Shown: positions 27,423 to 36,232 of the stretch, one piece after another
Layout: each line of letters begins with the position of its first letter
Numbering within the stretch: position 1 is the first letter of the stretch
Assembly (NCBI RefSeq): GCF_963682185.1
Contig: NZ_OY821667.1
Location: forward strand, 3,051,501 to 3,115,500
Length of the DNA stretch: 64,000 nt
Source: an uncultured Cohaesibacter sp.
GTDB taxonomy: Bacteria; Pseudomonadota; Alphaproteobacteria; Rhizobiales; Cohaesibacteraceae
Direction: 5' to 3'
The notes under the pieces: model-generated
Database searches by the model: none
What the model was told of the DNA's origin: nothing
What the model saw: only the letters and a program-made list of their open reading frames with translations
Translations under genes and position numbers: made by a program

Positions 27423-27428
27423 GTGGGT

Positions 27429-27471
27429 GGCCATGTCAGCCGTTGCTTCCCCCTCTCAGGATGACATGGCC
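27429..27471 (+). other. Intercistronic hairpin between BKACE and thiolase genes
   Basis: A perfect 10-bp inverted repeat, GGCCATGTCA and TGACATGGCC, lies in the 88-bp spacer. No T-run follows, so it is more likely an mRNA stabiliser or processing site than a terminator. Confidence 0.55.
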
Positions 27472-27510
27472 GCAGGGGGACCTTGAAGACCAGCAATCTG
27501 GAGAAAGAAA

Positions 27511-28683
27511 ATGAAAGAAGCCGTTATTGTATCGGCAGTTCGGACGCCGGTCGGTCGCTGTCGCGGTAAACTGGCCTCTGTTCCGGCGCACATCTTGGGC
27601 GCGGCTGCCGTAAAAGAAGCCGTAAAACGGTCCGGCATCGATCCTGACCTTGTTGAAGATTGCATCTTCGGCAACTTGATGAATAACGAGATCCTCAATA
27701 TGGGTCGCATGGTTGCTCTGGAAGCAGACCTGCCGATCTCCGTGCCCGGCATCACGCTTGATCGCCAATGTGCCGCCTCGCTGAATGCGCTTGCTTATGG
27801 TGCCATGCAGATCATGGCTGGGTTTGCTGATGTGATCGTTGCGGGTGGTGTCGAGAGCGACAGCCGCCGCACCTACACCATGCAGAAGCTGGAACAGCCA
27901 TATTCGGTTGCCCCTCCGGTTATTGATGCACGCTGGACAGCCCCGGATCGTGTGGGCAACGTGCCAATGGGCATCACTGCGGAAAACATCGCCAAACGTT
28001 ATGATTTTACTCGCACCGAACTCGACGAATTTGCCGTTCGCAGTCATCAACTGGCCGCGGCTGCGGTGGAAGCGGGGCGGTTTGATGAACAGCTTGTTCT
28101 GATTCCGGTTCCACAGCGCAAAGCCGATCCAATCATCGTTGACAAAGACGAATGCGTTCGCGGCGACTGCAATCTGGAATCCCTTGGCAAATTACGTCCG
28201 GCCTTCATCAAAGACGGCATGGTAACCGCGGGCAACTCTTCACCTATGAGTGATGGCGCCGGCGCCATGGTGATCATGGAGCGCTCCATGGCAGAAGCGC
28301 AGGGTCTGGAAATTCTCAGTGTCTTCCGTGGCTACGCTGCAACCGGCGTAGATCCCAACTATATGGGCCTTGGTCCGATCGCAGCAACAGAAAAGCTGAT
28401 GAAACAGACGGGCCTTAAGGTCGACGATATCGATCTTTGGGAACTGAACGAAGCTTTCGCGGCGCAGTCTCTGGCCTGCATCAAGGAAATCGGCATGCCG
28501 CTAGACCTCGTCAACCCGAATGGCGGAGCTCTGGCACTTGGTCATCCGCTAGCCGGTACCGGTGCGATCCTAACAGCCAAAACCGTGCATGAAATGAAAC
28601 GCAATCCAGCCATCAACAATGCAGTCATTTCCTTCTGCGTTGGCGGTGGACAGGGCGTTTCCGTACTTTTGACGAGGGATTAA
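27511..28683 (+). CDS. Thiolase family protein (acetyl-CoA acyltransferase)
   Basis: This 390-residue thiolase has the nucleophile Cys87 in [12 protein letters not shown] (an unusual CAAS in place of CGSG), His in [10 protein letters not shown] and the second Cys in [11 protein letters not shown]. The altered active-site loops and the [13 protein letters not shown] segment place it nearer to degradative acyltransferases than to PhaA. It probably cleaves the acyl-CoA made by the preceding BKACE or acetoacetyl-CoA. GGAGAAAG precedes the ATG. The CoA transferase genes follow after 3 bp, so it belongs to the operon. Confidence 0.93.
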   Translation: MKEAVIVSAVRTPVGRCRGKLASVPAHILGAAAVKEAVKRSGIDPDLVEDCIFGNLMNNEILNMGRMVALEADLPISVPGITLDRQCAASLNALAYGAMQIMAGFADVIVAGGVESDSRRTYTMQKLEQPYSVAPPVIDARWTAPDRVGNVPMGITAENIAKRYDFTRTELDEFAVRSHQLAAAAVEAGRFDEQLVLIPVPQRKADPIIVDKDECVRGDCNLESLGKLRPAFIKDGMVTAGNSSPMSDGAGAMVIMERSMAEAQGLEILSVFRGYAATGVDPNYMGLGPIAATEKLMKQTGLKVDDIDLWELNEAFAAQSLACIKEIGMPLDLVNPNGGALALGHPLAGTGAILTAKTVHEMKRNPAINNAVISFCVGGGQGVSVLLTRD

Positions 28684-28686
28684 TCA

Positions 28687-29337
28687 ATGCTTGGTAAATT
28701 CACAAGTCGCAATGACATCATCCCCCTGTTCAAGGATGGCATGACCATCATGAATGGCGGATTTGCAAACAAGGGGATGCCCGAACGGATCATCGATCTG
28801 GTCCTTGAAAGCGACGCCCGCCATCTGAAACTCATCTCCAACGATACCGGTGACCCAAACGAAACGGTGGGTCGCCTCGTTCATGAGGGGCGCATCGACA
28901 AGGTGATCTGCTCCCATATCGGGATGAATGCCGAGACCGTCGCGCTTTATGGCGAAGGCAAGATCGAAATCGAATTCTGCCCACAGGGTTCGCTGATGGA
29001 ACGCATTCGGGCTGGTGGCTCGGGTCTTGGCGGCGTGCTGACCAAAACCGGCCTTGGCACCATGATGGAAGAGGGCAAGCAGATCATCGAGGTTGATGGC
29101 GAGAAATATGTGCTGGAAACGGCGCTGCGCGCTGACATTTCCATGGTGCGTTGCCGTATGGCCGATCCACTTGGCAACCTTACCTATCGCGGCACCTCAC
29201 GCAACACCAACGCGCTGGTCGCCATGGCTGGCGACATCACTATCGTTGACGCGGACCTGCTCCTTGAAATGGATGAAATTGGTCTCGATCACATCCATAC
29301 GCCGGGCGTATTCATCGACAAGGTTCTGGCTGACTAA
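28687..29337 (+). CDS. 3-oxoacid CoA-transferase subunit A
   Basis: This 216-residue alpha subunit carries GGFANKGMPERIIDLVLE and FCPQGSLMERIRAGGSGLGGVL, the CoA-binding pattern of family I transferases. With the B subunit it moves CoA between acetoacetate and an acyl-CoA donor such as acetyl- or succinyl-CoA. The ATG lies three bases after the thiolase stop, with AGGGATT in the end of that gene as ribosome-binding site. Acetoacetate released by the BKACE is the obvious acceptor. Confidence 0.93.
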   Translation: MLGKFTSRNDIIPLFKDGMTIMNGGFANKGMPERIIDLVLESDARHLKLISNDTGDPNETVGRLVHEGRIDKVICSHIGMNAETVALYGEGKIEIEFCPQGSLMERIRAGGSGLGGVLTKTGLGTMMEEGKQIIEVDGEKYVLETALRADISMVRCRMADPLGNLTYRGTSRNTNALVAMAGDITIVDADLLLEMDEIGLDHIHTPGVFIDKVLAD

Positions 29338-29349
29338 GAGGAGAGCGAA

Positions 29350-29994
29350 ATGGATATCCGTAACAGAATCGCAAAACGCGTTGCCGCTTTCTTCCAACCC
29401 GGCGACGTCGTCAATCTGGGCATCGGCATGCCGAGCCTTTGCCCCAACTATTCCGACCCGACTGTCATGTTCCACACGGAAAATGGTCTGATCGGCACTG
29501 GCCCAACGGCAACCGGCCTGCATTCCATGACCAACTTTACCAATGCCAGTGGACAGGCCATCACCCCGCTTCCCGGTGCGGTTTCTTTTGACAGCGCGAC
29601 ATCCTTCGCGATCGTCCGCTCTGGTCGCCTGGCTGCAACCGTGCTCGGTGCGTTACAGGTGGCGGAGAATGGCGACCTCGCAAACTGGGCTCGTCCCGGC
29701 TACATGGTCGGCATGGGTGGCGCCATGGATCTGGTTTGCGGTGTTCGCAAGGTCATCATCGCGATGGAATTGTGCACCAAGAAGGGCGACCCGAAAATCC
29801 TCAAGGAATGCTCTTTCCCTCTAACCGGCAAGGGGGTGGTTGATCACATCGTGACCGAACAGTGCGTCATCGATGTGACCCCTGACGGTCTGGTTCTCAC
29901 CGACATCATCGAGGGTGTCGCTCCAGAAGACATCGCAAGCAAAATCGAGCCTGAACTGAAAGTCTCCGACAATCTGAAGATTATGGAAAGTTAA
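29350..29994 (+). CDS. 3-oxoacid CoA-transferase subunit B
   Basis: This 214-residue beta subunit has the family motif NLGIGMPSL and the catalytic glutamate Glu44 in HTENGLIGTGP that forms the glutamyl-CoA intermediate. A strong GAGGAGAG precedes the ATG, 12 bp after subunit A. The unit ends with a 10-bp stem-loop. Length and motifs are typical of AtoA/ScoB-type subunits; which CoA donor is used is not visible. Confidence 0.94.
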   Translation: MDIRNRIAKRVAAFFQPGDVVNLGIGMPSLCPNYSDPTVMFHTENGLIGTGPTATGLHSMTNFTNASGQAITPLPGAVSFDSATSFAIVRSGRLAATVLGALQVAENGDLANWARPGYMVGMGGAMDLVCGVRKVIIAMELCTKKGDPKILKECSFPLTGKGVVDHIVTEQCVIDVTPDGLVLTDIIEGVAPEDIASKIEPELKVSDNLKIMES

Positions 29995-30019
29995 GGAAGG
30001 CCGTATTCCTACGAGAAAA

Positions 30020-30055
30020 GCTCGGTGACACATCAAAGTCACCGAGCCCATTTTG
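30020..30055 (+). terminator. Stem-loop after the CoA-transferase genes
   Basis: A perfect 10-bp repeat, GCTCGGTGAC and GTCACCGAGC, with an eight-base loop is followed by CCATTTTG. It is probably a terminator or partial attenuator before the transporter gene. Confidence 0.75.
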
Positions 30056-30253
30056 ACGCCCCTATCAAATCTAAAGCGGCCTCAAACCAAAGACCAAAAG
30101 AAAGCCATCCGGACTGTCAAAGCGTGCCCTCCAAAAGGGGCCCCGGCTGGACGAAGCAAGGATCGGCGGCGAGGATTTGATACGCCTGAGCCTCGAGAAG
30201 CCACAAATCGTCAAAGGGCGTTAAATGGGAGACTAAAATGGGAGACCTGGATA

Positions 30254-31546
30254 ATGACTGATGAATCTGGGATGATGACAGTCGGGGAGGCATCAGTTGC
30301 ATCAACAACCAAGACAAATTTCACTGCCTGCCACTGGATGGTTATCGCAATGCAGGCGATGCTGTTCTTCCTTGGAGCAGGCCTAACCACACACGGACTG
30401 AATATTGTTATTCCGACATTGGCCCAAACCTATGGTCTGGACAATGCACAACTGCTGCTCTATGCAACCCCTGCATCTTGGGCTGGTATCGTCTCGAGCT
30501 ACCTTGCCGCCAAAACCTCCGAAAAATGGGGACCAAAACTGACTGTTCTGGTCTGCATCTTCTTCTCGGCCCTTTGTTACACAGCGCTGGGCTACGCAAG
30601 CTCGATCACCCTGTTCGTAACCTTCTTTGCAGGCGTTGCCTTCTTTGCTTCAGGCGGCGTTTATATCGCTGGCCCTGCCATCATCGCCAACTGGTTCCCT
30701 GTAAAGAAAGATCTGGCCTTCGGTTGGACGACCGTTGGCCAGAACCTGTCTTCGGCGTTCTTCGTGATGATGCTCGCTTGGTTCCTGGGCACCTTCGGTC
30801 CGCAATGGGGCTTCTCGGGCATGTCTGTCTTGCTAGCGTTTCTGTTCGTTCTGTTTGCCCTGTTTGCGAAAAACACACCTGAGGAAGCAGGTCTGTATCC
30901 GGACAATGATCCAAACTGGAAAGCTCACCTGGTAAACGAAGACGAAGATGTCGCGGTCAACCCTGCCTTGACCACCGGGGCCCTTTTGAAAAACAAAGAC
31001 ATCTGGTTGCTCGGCCTGGGTGCGGGTGGCGTCTATATCGTGCTCGTCGGCGTTCTCAGTCAGTTGGTTCCGCGCATGATGGATATGGGTCTCGATCTAC
31101 AGACCGCGATTTGGTACATGAGCCTTTCGGCTCTGATCGGCACTGTCGGAGCTCCTTTCTGGGGATGGCTTGGTCAGAAGCTTGGCACCAAATGGGCGTT
31201 GGCTTTCTATGAAGCCTGGTGGGTCGCTGCCATCATCATCAATCTTGTCGCAGGCGACAGCGTCGTCATCCTATGGGTATCGTTGCTGATGATCGGCCTT
31301 TCCCTAGGTGGCGCAACCAACCTGACAACGTCTGTGGTCGCTGGCAAATTCCGACGCAAGGCTTTTGCTCCTGCATTCGGCATTGTCTCTCCGATCCAGT
31401 CGATCGTGCGCTGCTTTGCCTTCTCCATCCTTGCTCTAGGTCTGACCTATCTGGGTGGCTTGGCAGGCGCTTGGATGCTTCTGGCAGGTATCGGGGTGCT
31501 GACAGTCATTTGTTATATGTTGGTCGATCCAACTCCGGTAGATTGA
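30254..31546 (+). CDS. MFS transporter, first of a tandem pair
   Basis: ATG 30254 is used because the conserved part begins just after it and GGGAGACC lies upstream; the frame opens earlier without family resemblance. The 430-residue carrier has about 12 hydrophobic helices with the MFS loop motif KTSEKWGPKLTV after helix 2. The general pattern (WFPVKKDLAFGWTTVGQNL, FAKNTPEEAGLYPDNDP) is that of the OFA/monocarboxylate-like branch, which often carries organic anions. It shares many identical segments with the next gene, so the pair arose by duplication. A substrate linked to the neighbouring keto-acid enzymes is likely but unproven. Confidence 0.9.
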   Translation: MTDESGMMTVGEASVASTTKTNFTACHWMVIAMQAMLFFLGAGLTTHGLNIVIPTLAQTYGLDNAQLLLYATPASWAGIVSSYLAAKTSEKWGPKLTVLVCIFFSALCYTALGYASSITLFVTFFAGVAFFASGGVYIAGPAIIANWFPVKKDLAFGWTTVGQNLSSAFFVMMLAWFLGTFGPQWGFSGMSVLLAFLFVLFALFAKNTPEEAGLYPDNDPNWKAHLVNEDEDVAVNPALTTGALLKNKDIWLLGLGAGGVYIVLVGVLSQLVPRMMDMGLDLQTAIWYMSLSALIGTVGAPFWGWLGQKLGTKWALAFYEAWWVAAIIINLVAGDSVVILWVSLLMIGLSLGGATNLTTSVVAGKFRRKAFAPAFGIVSPIQSIVRCFAFSILALGLTYLGGLAGAWMLLAGIGVLTVICYMLVDPTPVD

Positions 31547-31556
31547 ACCATAATGG

Positions 31557-31592
31557 CAACCGCGGAACAGTAGTTCCGCGGTTGTGGTTTAT
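31557..31592 (+). terminator. Stem-loop between the two MFS genes
   Basis: A perfect 12-bp repeat, CAACCGCGGAAC and GTTCCGCGGTTG, with an AGTA loop is followed by TGGTTTATT. It is a strong hairpin with a poor T-run. Confidence 0.7.
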
Positions 31593-31683
31593 TGCAAGAC
31601 CTAGACATCTGTTTTGATAGACCCAAAACAGGCAAAGCGTGCAGGATGAAGAGGATCCTTACAAGCACGTAAAGGAAATCGAT

Positions 31684-32997
31684 ATGCTTGAGGAAAATGC
31701 CCAAGCCGCAGGGAGGAGTCGCGGCACGCTTGAAAACTCGGCAACAGCGTCAAATGATCTTAAAAGCAATTTCGGACGACATGGATGGACAATGATTGTC
31801 TTTTCAGGATTGTTATTCTGGATCAATACCGGAACGACAGTTGACGGACTGAACGTCATCCTCGGGGCTCTGTCTTCTACTTTCAAGCTTGACTATAATT
31901 CTATGCTCGCCTGGGCAACCCCGGCGACATTATTTTCGATTCCTGCCGCTCCCGTCTTTGCATGGATTTCGCAGAAATATGGAGCAAAAACAGCAATCCT
32001 CATCGGCTTGGCAATCACGGCGGTTTGCTTTGGTTTTCTTGGCGTATGGGGCACGATGCTTGGATTCTTTGTGCTCTTTTCCGCGGTTTGCTTCTGCGCC
32101 ACGGGATATTCGCATATTGGCGGCAACGCGATAATCGCAAGTTGGTTTCCCCGTAAGAAGGGGCTGGCCTTGGGATGGTCAACCATGGGGCAGAATTTCT
32201 CAACCGCCCTGTTTGTCCCGGTCATGGCCTGGTTTCTGTCGTCGCTTGGTACAGAGCGTGCTTTCTGGGGCATTTCCGCAATCATTCTGGTTCTGATGAT
32301 TCTCATTGGTTCTTTCGCGCGTAACACTCCGGAGGAAGCCGGTGTCGCTCCCGATAATGATCCTATGACGCCCGAGCAAATCGTTGAAAGTGCTCGCCAG
32401 CATCGTGAATATGTCTGCCCATTCAGCACCAAACAAATGCTGGTGATGAAAGAAGTTTGGCTGGTCGGCTTTGCCTATGGTGCTCTGTATATGGTCACGG
32501 TTGGGCTTGTCAGCCAGTTGGTTCCTCGCCTTATGGCGATCGGCTATGATCTGAATACGGCAATTTCCTATTTGACCATTGCCGCGCTCGTCGGCGTAGT
32601 CGGCTCCTATGCTTGGGGATGGCTGGACCAGAAAATCGGCACCCGCAATGCTTCGCTGGTTTATTCCTTCTGGTATATCGCAGCCCTCATTCTCAATGTT
32701 TTCGAGTTGAATGAAATCACGCTCTGGGTATCCGTATTCATGATCGGCTTTGGCATTGGTGGTTGCGGCAATCTGGCAACGTCTATTGTTGCAACCAAGT
32801 TTCTCCGGGGAACCTTCATCAAAGCATGGGGCATCATCAATCCCATACAGTCTATTGTGCGCTCTTTCGCCTTTGCTGTGCTTGCTTTTGGCCTCACCTA
32901 TCTTGGTGGCTATTCTGGTGCCTACAGCATCTTTATCGTCATCAATCTGATTGCAGCAGTCATGATCTGGCGACTGGACAACAAAAAGATAGGCTGA
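31684..32997 (+). CDS. MFS transporter, second of a tandem pair
   Basis: Of two in-frame starts, ATG 31684 has AAAGGAAATC at good spacing and is preferred over 31639. The 437-residue carrier has about 12 helices and shares with its neighbour the patterns TTVDGLNVI, WFPRKKGLALGWSTMGQN, FARNTPEEAGVAPDNDP and FRGTFIKAWGIINPIQSIVRSFAFA. Sequence conservation between the two is clear but far from complete, so they may carry related but different compounds, or one may import and the other export. A good terminator follows. Confidence 0.9.
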   Translation: MLEENAQAAGRSRGTLENSATASNDLKSNFGRHGWTMIVFSGLLFWINTGTTVDGLNVILGALSSTFKLDYNSMLAWATPATLFSIPAAPVFAWISQKYGAKTAILIGLAITAVCFGFLGVWGTMLGFFVLFSAVCFCATGYSHIGGNAIIASWFPRKKGLALGWSTMGQNFSTALFVPVMAWFLSSLGTERAFWGISAIILVLMILIGSFARNTPEEAGVAPDNDPMTPEQIVESARQHREYVCPFSTKQMLVMKEVWLVGFAYGALYMVTVGLVSQLVPRLMAIGYDLNTAISYLTIAALVGVVGSYAWGWLDQKIGTRNASLVYSFWYIAALILNVFELNEITLWVSVFMIGFGIGGCGNLATSIVATKFLRGTFIKAWGIINPIQSIVRSFAFAVLAFGLTYLGGYSGAYSIFIVINLIAAVMIWRLDNKKIG

Positions 32998-33024
32998 TCA
33001 GCCCCTGATTTTATATTTAAATCT

Positions 33025-33077
33025 ATCGCCTCGGAAAGCCCGAAAAACTTGGGGAAACATTCCGGGGCGATTTTTTT
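33025..33077 (+). terminator. Terminator after the second MFS gene
   Basis: ATCGCCTCGGAA pairs with TTCCGGGGCGAT (one mismatch) and is followed by seven T residues. Confidence 0.8.
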
Positions 33078-33402
33078 AATTCAAAAGCTTTTTAACCGCA
33101 AACCAAGGACGTGTTCCAAAAAAAACGCCCTTTATGAGAAAATTACTCTTTTATTTCAATTCACTAACTCAACATCACACATCTCTGAGGAATGTGGTTA
33201 TTACAAATGAACATAGCCAAAAAATCAAAAAGAATTTCAGCGACTTCAAACAAAATGATAGTTTTTAAAGCAACATTCGAGACAAAAATCGCACATAAGA
33301 TCGGAAAAATAGTAAACGGAAATAATATCTTTTTTTTATTTCTGATTATGTCGATTTGTCTGAAGTATAGATATTTAATTTCCGCCAAAAGGAGTAAAAG
33401 GA
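33078..33402. other. AT-rich intergenic region before the crotonase gene
   Basis: These 325 bp are markedly AT-rich and contain no recognisable gene. They lie between a terminator and a strongly initiated gene (AAAGGAGTAAAAGG before ATG 33403), so an independent promoter is likely here. Confidence 0.5.
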
Positions 33403-34398
33403 ATGGTCATCAAGAAAAACTACGACTCAGATCATGACAAACGCAAGGAATATTCTCATGCAGAGTTGGGCACCATCCCGCATGTGCCATTCGAAGAATA
33501 TGCCGAAAAACTGAAACATTGCATGAAGCTGACCCGCAAAAACGGTATTCTAGAAGCGAAAATGCACACCAACAATGGTCCGATTCAGTGGGGTGCACCT
33601 CTGCACCAGGGTCTGCATTACTTCTTCGACTGGGCTGGTCGCGACCCGGACAACGAAGTCATCATCCTTGGCGGCATTGGTCCAGATACCTTTAAAGGCA
33701 TTGGCCGTGTGGACGCACAGGGCAACTGGTTGCCAGCAACCGAGTTCGGTTCCGAGCCTGAAGAATCCTGGAAAATGTACGAATATCAGTATTATGATGG
33801 CACCAACGACATCGAAGGCCAGATCTTCGACGTAGAAGTTCCGACAATCGGCGTATGGAGCGGCGCCACTTTCCACTCCGACCTTGTTCTCTTCAGCGAC
33901 ATCACACTCTGCACCGAAGACGCATGGACAACCGAAATGCACTTCCGTACCAACATGGTTCCTGGCGATGGCATCCAGATCGCTTGGCGCGAGCTGATGG
34001 GCCGCAAACGCTTCGCCTATGCCGAGCTGACCGGTGAAATAATCACCGCTCGCAAAGCCCTGGAACTGGGCATGGTCAACGAGATTTGTGAAGACGTAGA
34101 TGCCGCTTACAAGCGTGCTTGGGAAATTGCAGAACTGATCATGTGTACCGGTACGCGCGTTACCCGTCGCCTGACCACCCAGCAGATCCGCAAACCTTGG
34201 AAAGAAGACATCGCCAACGAGCTGCGCAACGCATTCTCCACCGAGATGTTCGTGACAGCCACCGACCATTCTCCTCATGAAGCGAAATACTGGGACGATG
34301 CTAAGGAAGAGGCAGCCCTGGTACGTAAAGCTGAGGCGGAAGGTAAGGTCGTTCGTCCTCGCCTTAACGGTGGCCAGTTCGAGACTCCAATTAAGTAA
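33403..34398 (+). CDS. Crotonase-superfamily protein resembling 6-oxocamphor hydrolase
   Basis: This 331-residue crotonase fold protein is longer than usual (about 255-270) through an N-terminal addition of some 40 residues and a charged C-terminal tail. Motifs such as AGRDPDNEVIILGG, IEGQIFDVEVPTIGVWSG and MVPGDGIQIAW match the branch that contains 6-oxocamphor hydrolase, which hydrolyses cyclic beta-diketones by a retro-Claisen reaction without CoA. His180 and Asp189 have the nine-residue spacing of that enzyme's catalytic His-Asp pair (recalled, not searched), and His158 lies where another active-site His is expected. The typical enoyl-CoA hydratase Glu pair is not evident. A ring-opening or C-C hydrolase role is inferred; an ordinary enoyl-CoA hydratase is less likely. 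Confidence 0.8.
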   Translation: MVIKKNYDSDHDKRKEYSHAELGTIPHVPFEEYAEKLKHCMKLTRKNGILEAKMHTNNGPIQWGAPLHQGLHYFFDWAGRDPDNEVIILGGIGPDTFKGIGRVDAQGNWLPATEFGSEPEESWKMYEYQYYDGTNDIEGQIFDVEVPTIGVWSGATFHSDLVLFSDITLCTEDAWTTEMHFRTNMVPGDGIQIAWRELMGRKRFAYAELTGEIITARKALELGMVNEICEDVDAAYKRAWEIAELIMCTGTRVTRRLTTQQIRKPWKEDIANELRNAFSTEMFVTATDHSPHEAKYWDDAKEEAALVRKAEAEGKVVRPRLNGGQFETPIK

Positions 34399-34425
34399 TT
34401 GCCGTCTCGCCTAGAATGATTTGAT

Positions 34426-34467
34426 GCAGGCGGTATCGACACCATTGTTGATACTGCCTGTTTTTTT
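34426..34467 (+). terminator. Terminator-like hairpin between crotonase and SDR genes
   Basis: CAGGCGGTATC pairs with GATACTGCCTG (one mismatch) and is followed by seven T residues. It probably limits read-through to the SDR gene, implying either attenuation or a separate promoter. Confidence 0.85.
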
Positions 34468-34514
34468 GTAACTTACAAAGATGCAGGATTTCCTGCTCTC
34501 CCATGGAGGAAAAA

Positions 34515-35276
34515 ATGGCCCGTCTTGAAGGCAAAGTTGCCATTGTAACCGGCGCGAGTGCCGGTATCGGAGAAAGCACAGCTCTCCTGTTCGCCAGAGA
34601 AGGCGCAACTGTTGTTCTTGCTGCTCGTCGCGAAGAGAAAATGAAAGAAATGGCTGCAAAAATCGTGGCTGAAGGTGGCCAGGCTCTGGCTGTCAAAACC
34701 GACGTCGGCAAGCTCGAAGATTGCAAAAACCTCGTCGCAAAAACCATCGAGGCGTTTGGCAAGATTGACATTCTCATTAATAATGCCGGTATTGCCGACA
34801 TGCATAAATCCTGTGTCGCGACCGATGACGATTTCTGGAATCATGTCGTCCTGATGAACCAGACCAGCCTGTTCTGGTTGTGCCGTGAAGTTCTGCCTCA
34901 TATGGTGGACGCCAAATACGGCTCCATCGTGAACGTCTCTTCTATCGGTGGAGTTTATGGCAGCGCCGGGATTGCTTATTCTGCAACCAAGTCTGCGGTT
35001 CTTGGTATGACCAAAAATATTGCCATCCAGTATGCCGGAACAGGAATTCGCTGCAACGCGACCGCTCCCGGACCGACCCCAACCGAGCTGAACACACCTG
35101 AAAAACTCGCCACGTTCGATCAGGAAATGCGCGAAATTACTGGACGTCATATGGATACGTCTTTGCCCGAATCCGACGTCATCGATCAGGCTTATGCAAT
35201 TCTCTATTATGCCTGCGATGAATCGCGCGCCGTCACCGGTCGCTGCACCGTGGTTGATCACGGCTGGACCCTCTAG
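34515..35276 (+). CDS. Short-chain dehydrogenase/reductase
   Basis: ATG 34515 follows GGAGGAAAAA and gives 253 residues. The cofactor motif TGASAGIG (residues 12-19), the NNAG motif, the active-site Ser in VNVSSIGG and Tyr155/Lys159 in YSATK are all present, so it should be an active classical SDR. The Arg residues after beta-2 (AARREEK) suggest NADP(H). It lies directly behind the crotonase gene, so it may interconvert a ring hydroxyl and ketone, or oxidise the hydroxy acid formed after ring opening. Substrate is unknown. Confidence 0.93.
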   Translation: MARLEGKVAIVTGASAGIGESTALLFAREGATVVLAARREEKMKEMAAKIVAEGGQALAVKTDVGKLEDCKNLVAKTIEAFGKIDILINNAGIADMHKSCVATDDDFWNHVVLMNQTSLFWLCREVLPHMVDAKYGSIVNVSSIGGVYGSAGIAYSATKSAVLGMTKNIAIQYAGTGIRCNATAPGPTPTELNTPEKLATFDQEMREITGRHMDTSLPESDVIDQAYAILYYACDESRAVTGRCTVVDHGWTL

Positions 35277-35615
35277 GGCCCGGATAGCCCCCAAAAAGAA
35301 AGGGGTTGCTCTGGCTGCCCTTTTCACGCGCTCAAGACAGTTGACCGCTCCACGCTATCGCAGCCAGAAGCATTGAGGGCTAGGTCGGGGGGGCAGTAAC
35401 ATCACGGACCTTCTTGGTGATGCGCAACTTCCAAGCCACGATAGTGCGCAGAGTCACCACGAAATGTCAGACGGGTCTTTGATGATAAGTGTCATTAGGG
35501 GCTTTAACCGGCCCGACGCGGTACCTCATACCCTGAAGGCACTCATCTTAGGTCTTAACCTGCATTCGCGGCCCTTTCTTGACTTATGCTGCACATAGCA
35601 AGAACGTCCGCTCTT
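35277..35615. other. Intergenic region between the SDR gene and the lysE pseudogene
   Basis: These 339 bp separate two convergent units. No gene, repeat or clear terminator was recognised, apart from weak GC-rich hairpins just after the SDR stop. Confidence 0.4.
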
Positions 35616-36232
35616 CTAAATTGCTCTGATCATCATGAACATGCCAAGTGCTCCAAACAGAGTGCCGAAAAGCGCTTCACTGCCTCTTTGAAATTGCTGG
35701 TATATGTCTCGGGCGCGACCTGTGGAGAACAGCAATCCATAAGTTCCATAGATTGCAAAGATGATGATAGCTGATCCTGTTGTGAACACCAGAAGGCATG
35801 ACCAATCGGTTACCGCAGGCCCGACAAACATAGAAAGAGATGCCCAGAGAAGAGCAACCTTGGGGTTGGTTGATGTGACGGCCAAGCCATTTAGGCAGTC
35901 GTGCCACAACCCGCGCCCCTCGACGGGTATGATCTGTCCATCTTTCCCGGTAAGTGCGGCCCGCCATCCTTTGAAACCAAGCCACAGAAGATAGGTTCCG
36001 CCAAATAGACCCAATACGTGCAGTAGAATGGGATAGGCAGCAAAAAGAGCGCCAAGCCCGACGGCAGTTAGAAATGACCAAATAAATGCACCGCAGGCAT
36101 GCCGATCGCGACAGCCAATGCAGCGTTTCTTCCAGAGCCAAGGCCGCGCGAGGCCACGGCAACGAGATTTGGGCCGGGCGAAATCGCAGCAGTGGCGAGT
36201 GCGATCCACGCTGTTAAAATAAGCGAACTCAT
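35616..36232 (-). pseudogene. LysE-family exporter, disrupted by a single-base frameshift
   Basis: From ATG 36232 the frame reads MSSLILTAWIALATAAISPG, a typical LysE/RhtB start, up to AVAIGMPA, then goes out of frame and stops. The expected continuation GAFIWSFLTAVGLGALFA and the rest of the protein to stop 35616 lie in another frame. Adding one G near 36,092 (GCGGTGCA to GCGGGTGCA) restores a full 205-residue amino acid exporter. The ATG overlaps the stop of the upstream ABM-domain gene by ATGA coupling. Either the gene is recently broken or the base was lost in sequencing or assembly. Confidence 0.85.

Noticed and set aside
33550-34278. A 242-codon minus-strand frame over the crotonase gene
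   Set aside because: It is antisense to a gene with clear crotonase motifs and a strong ribosome-binding site.
34473-35327. A 284-codon minus-strand frame over the SDR gene
   Set aside because: The SDR has complete catalytic motifs in the + frame; the antisense frame is a shadow.
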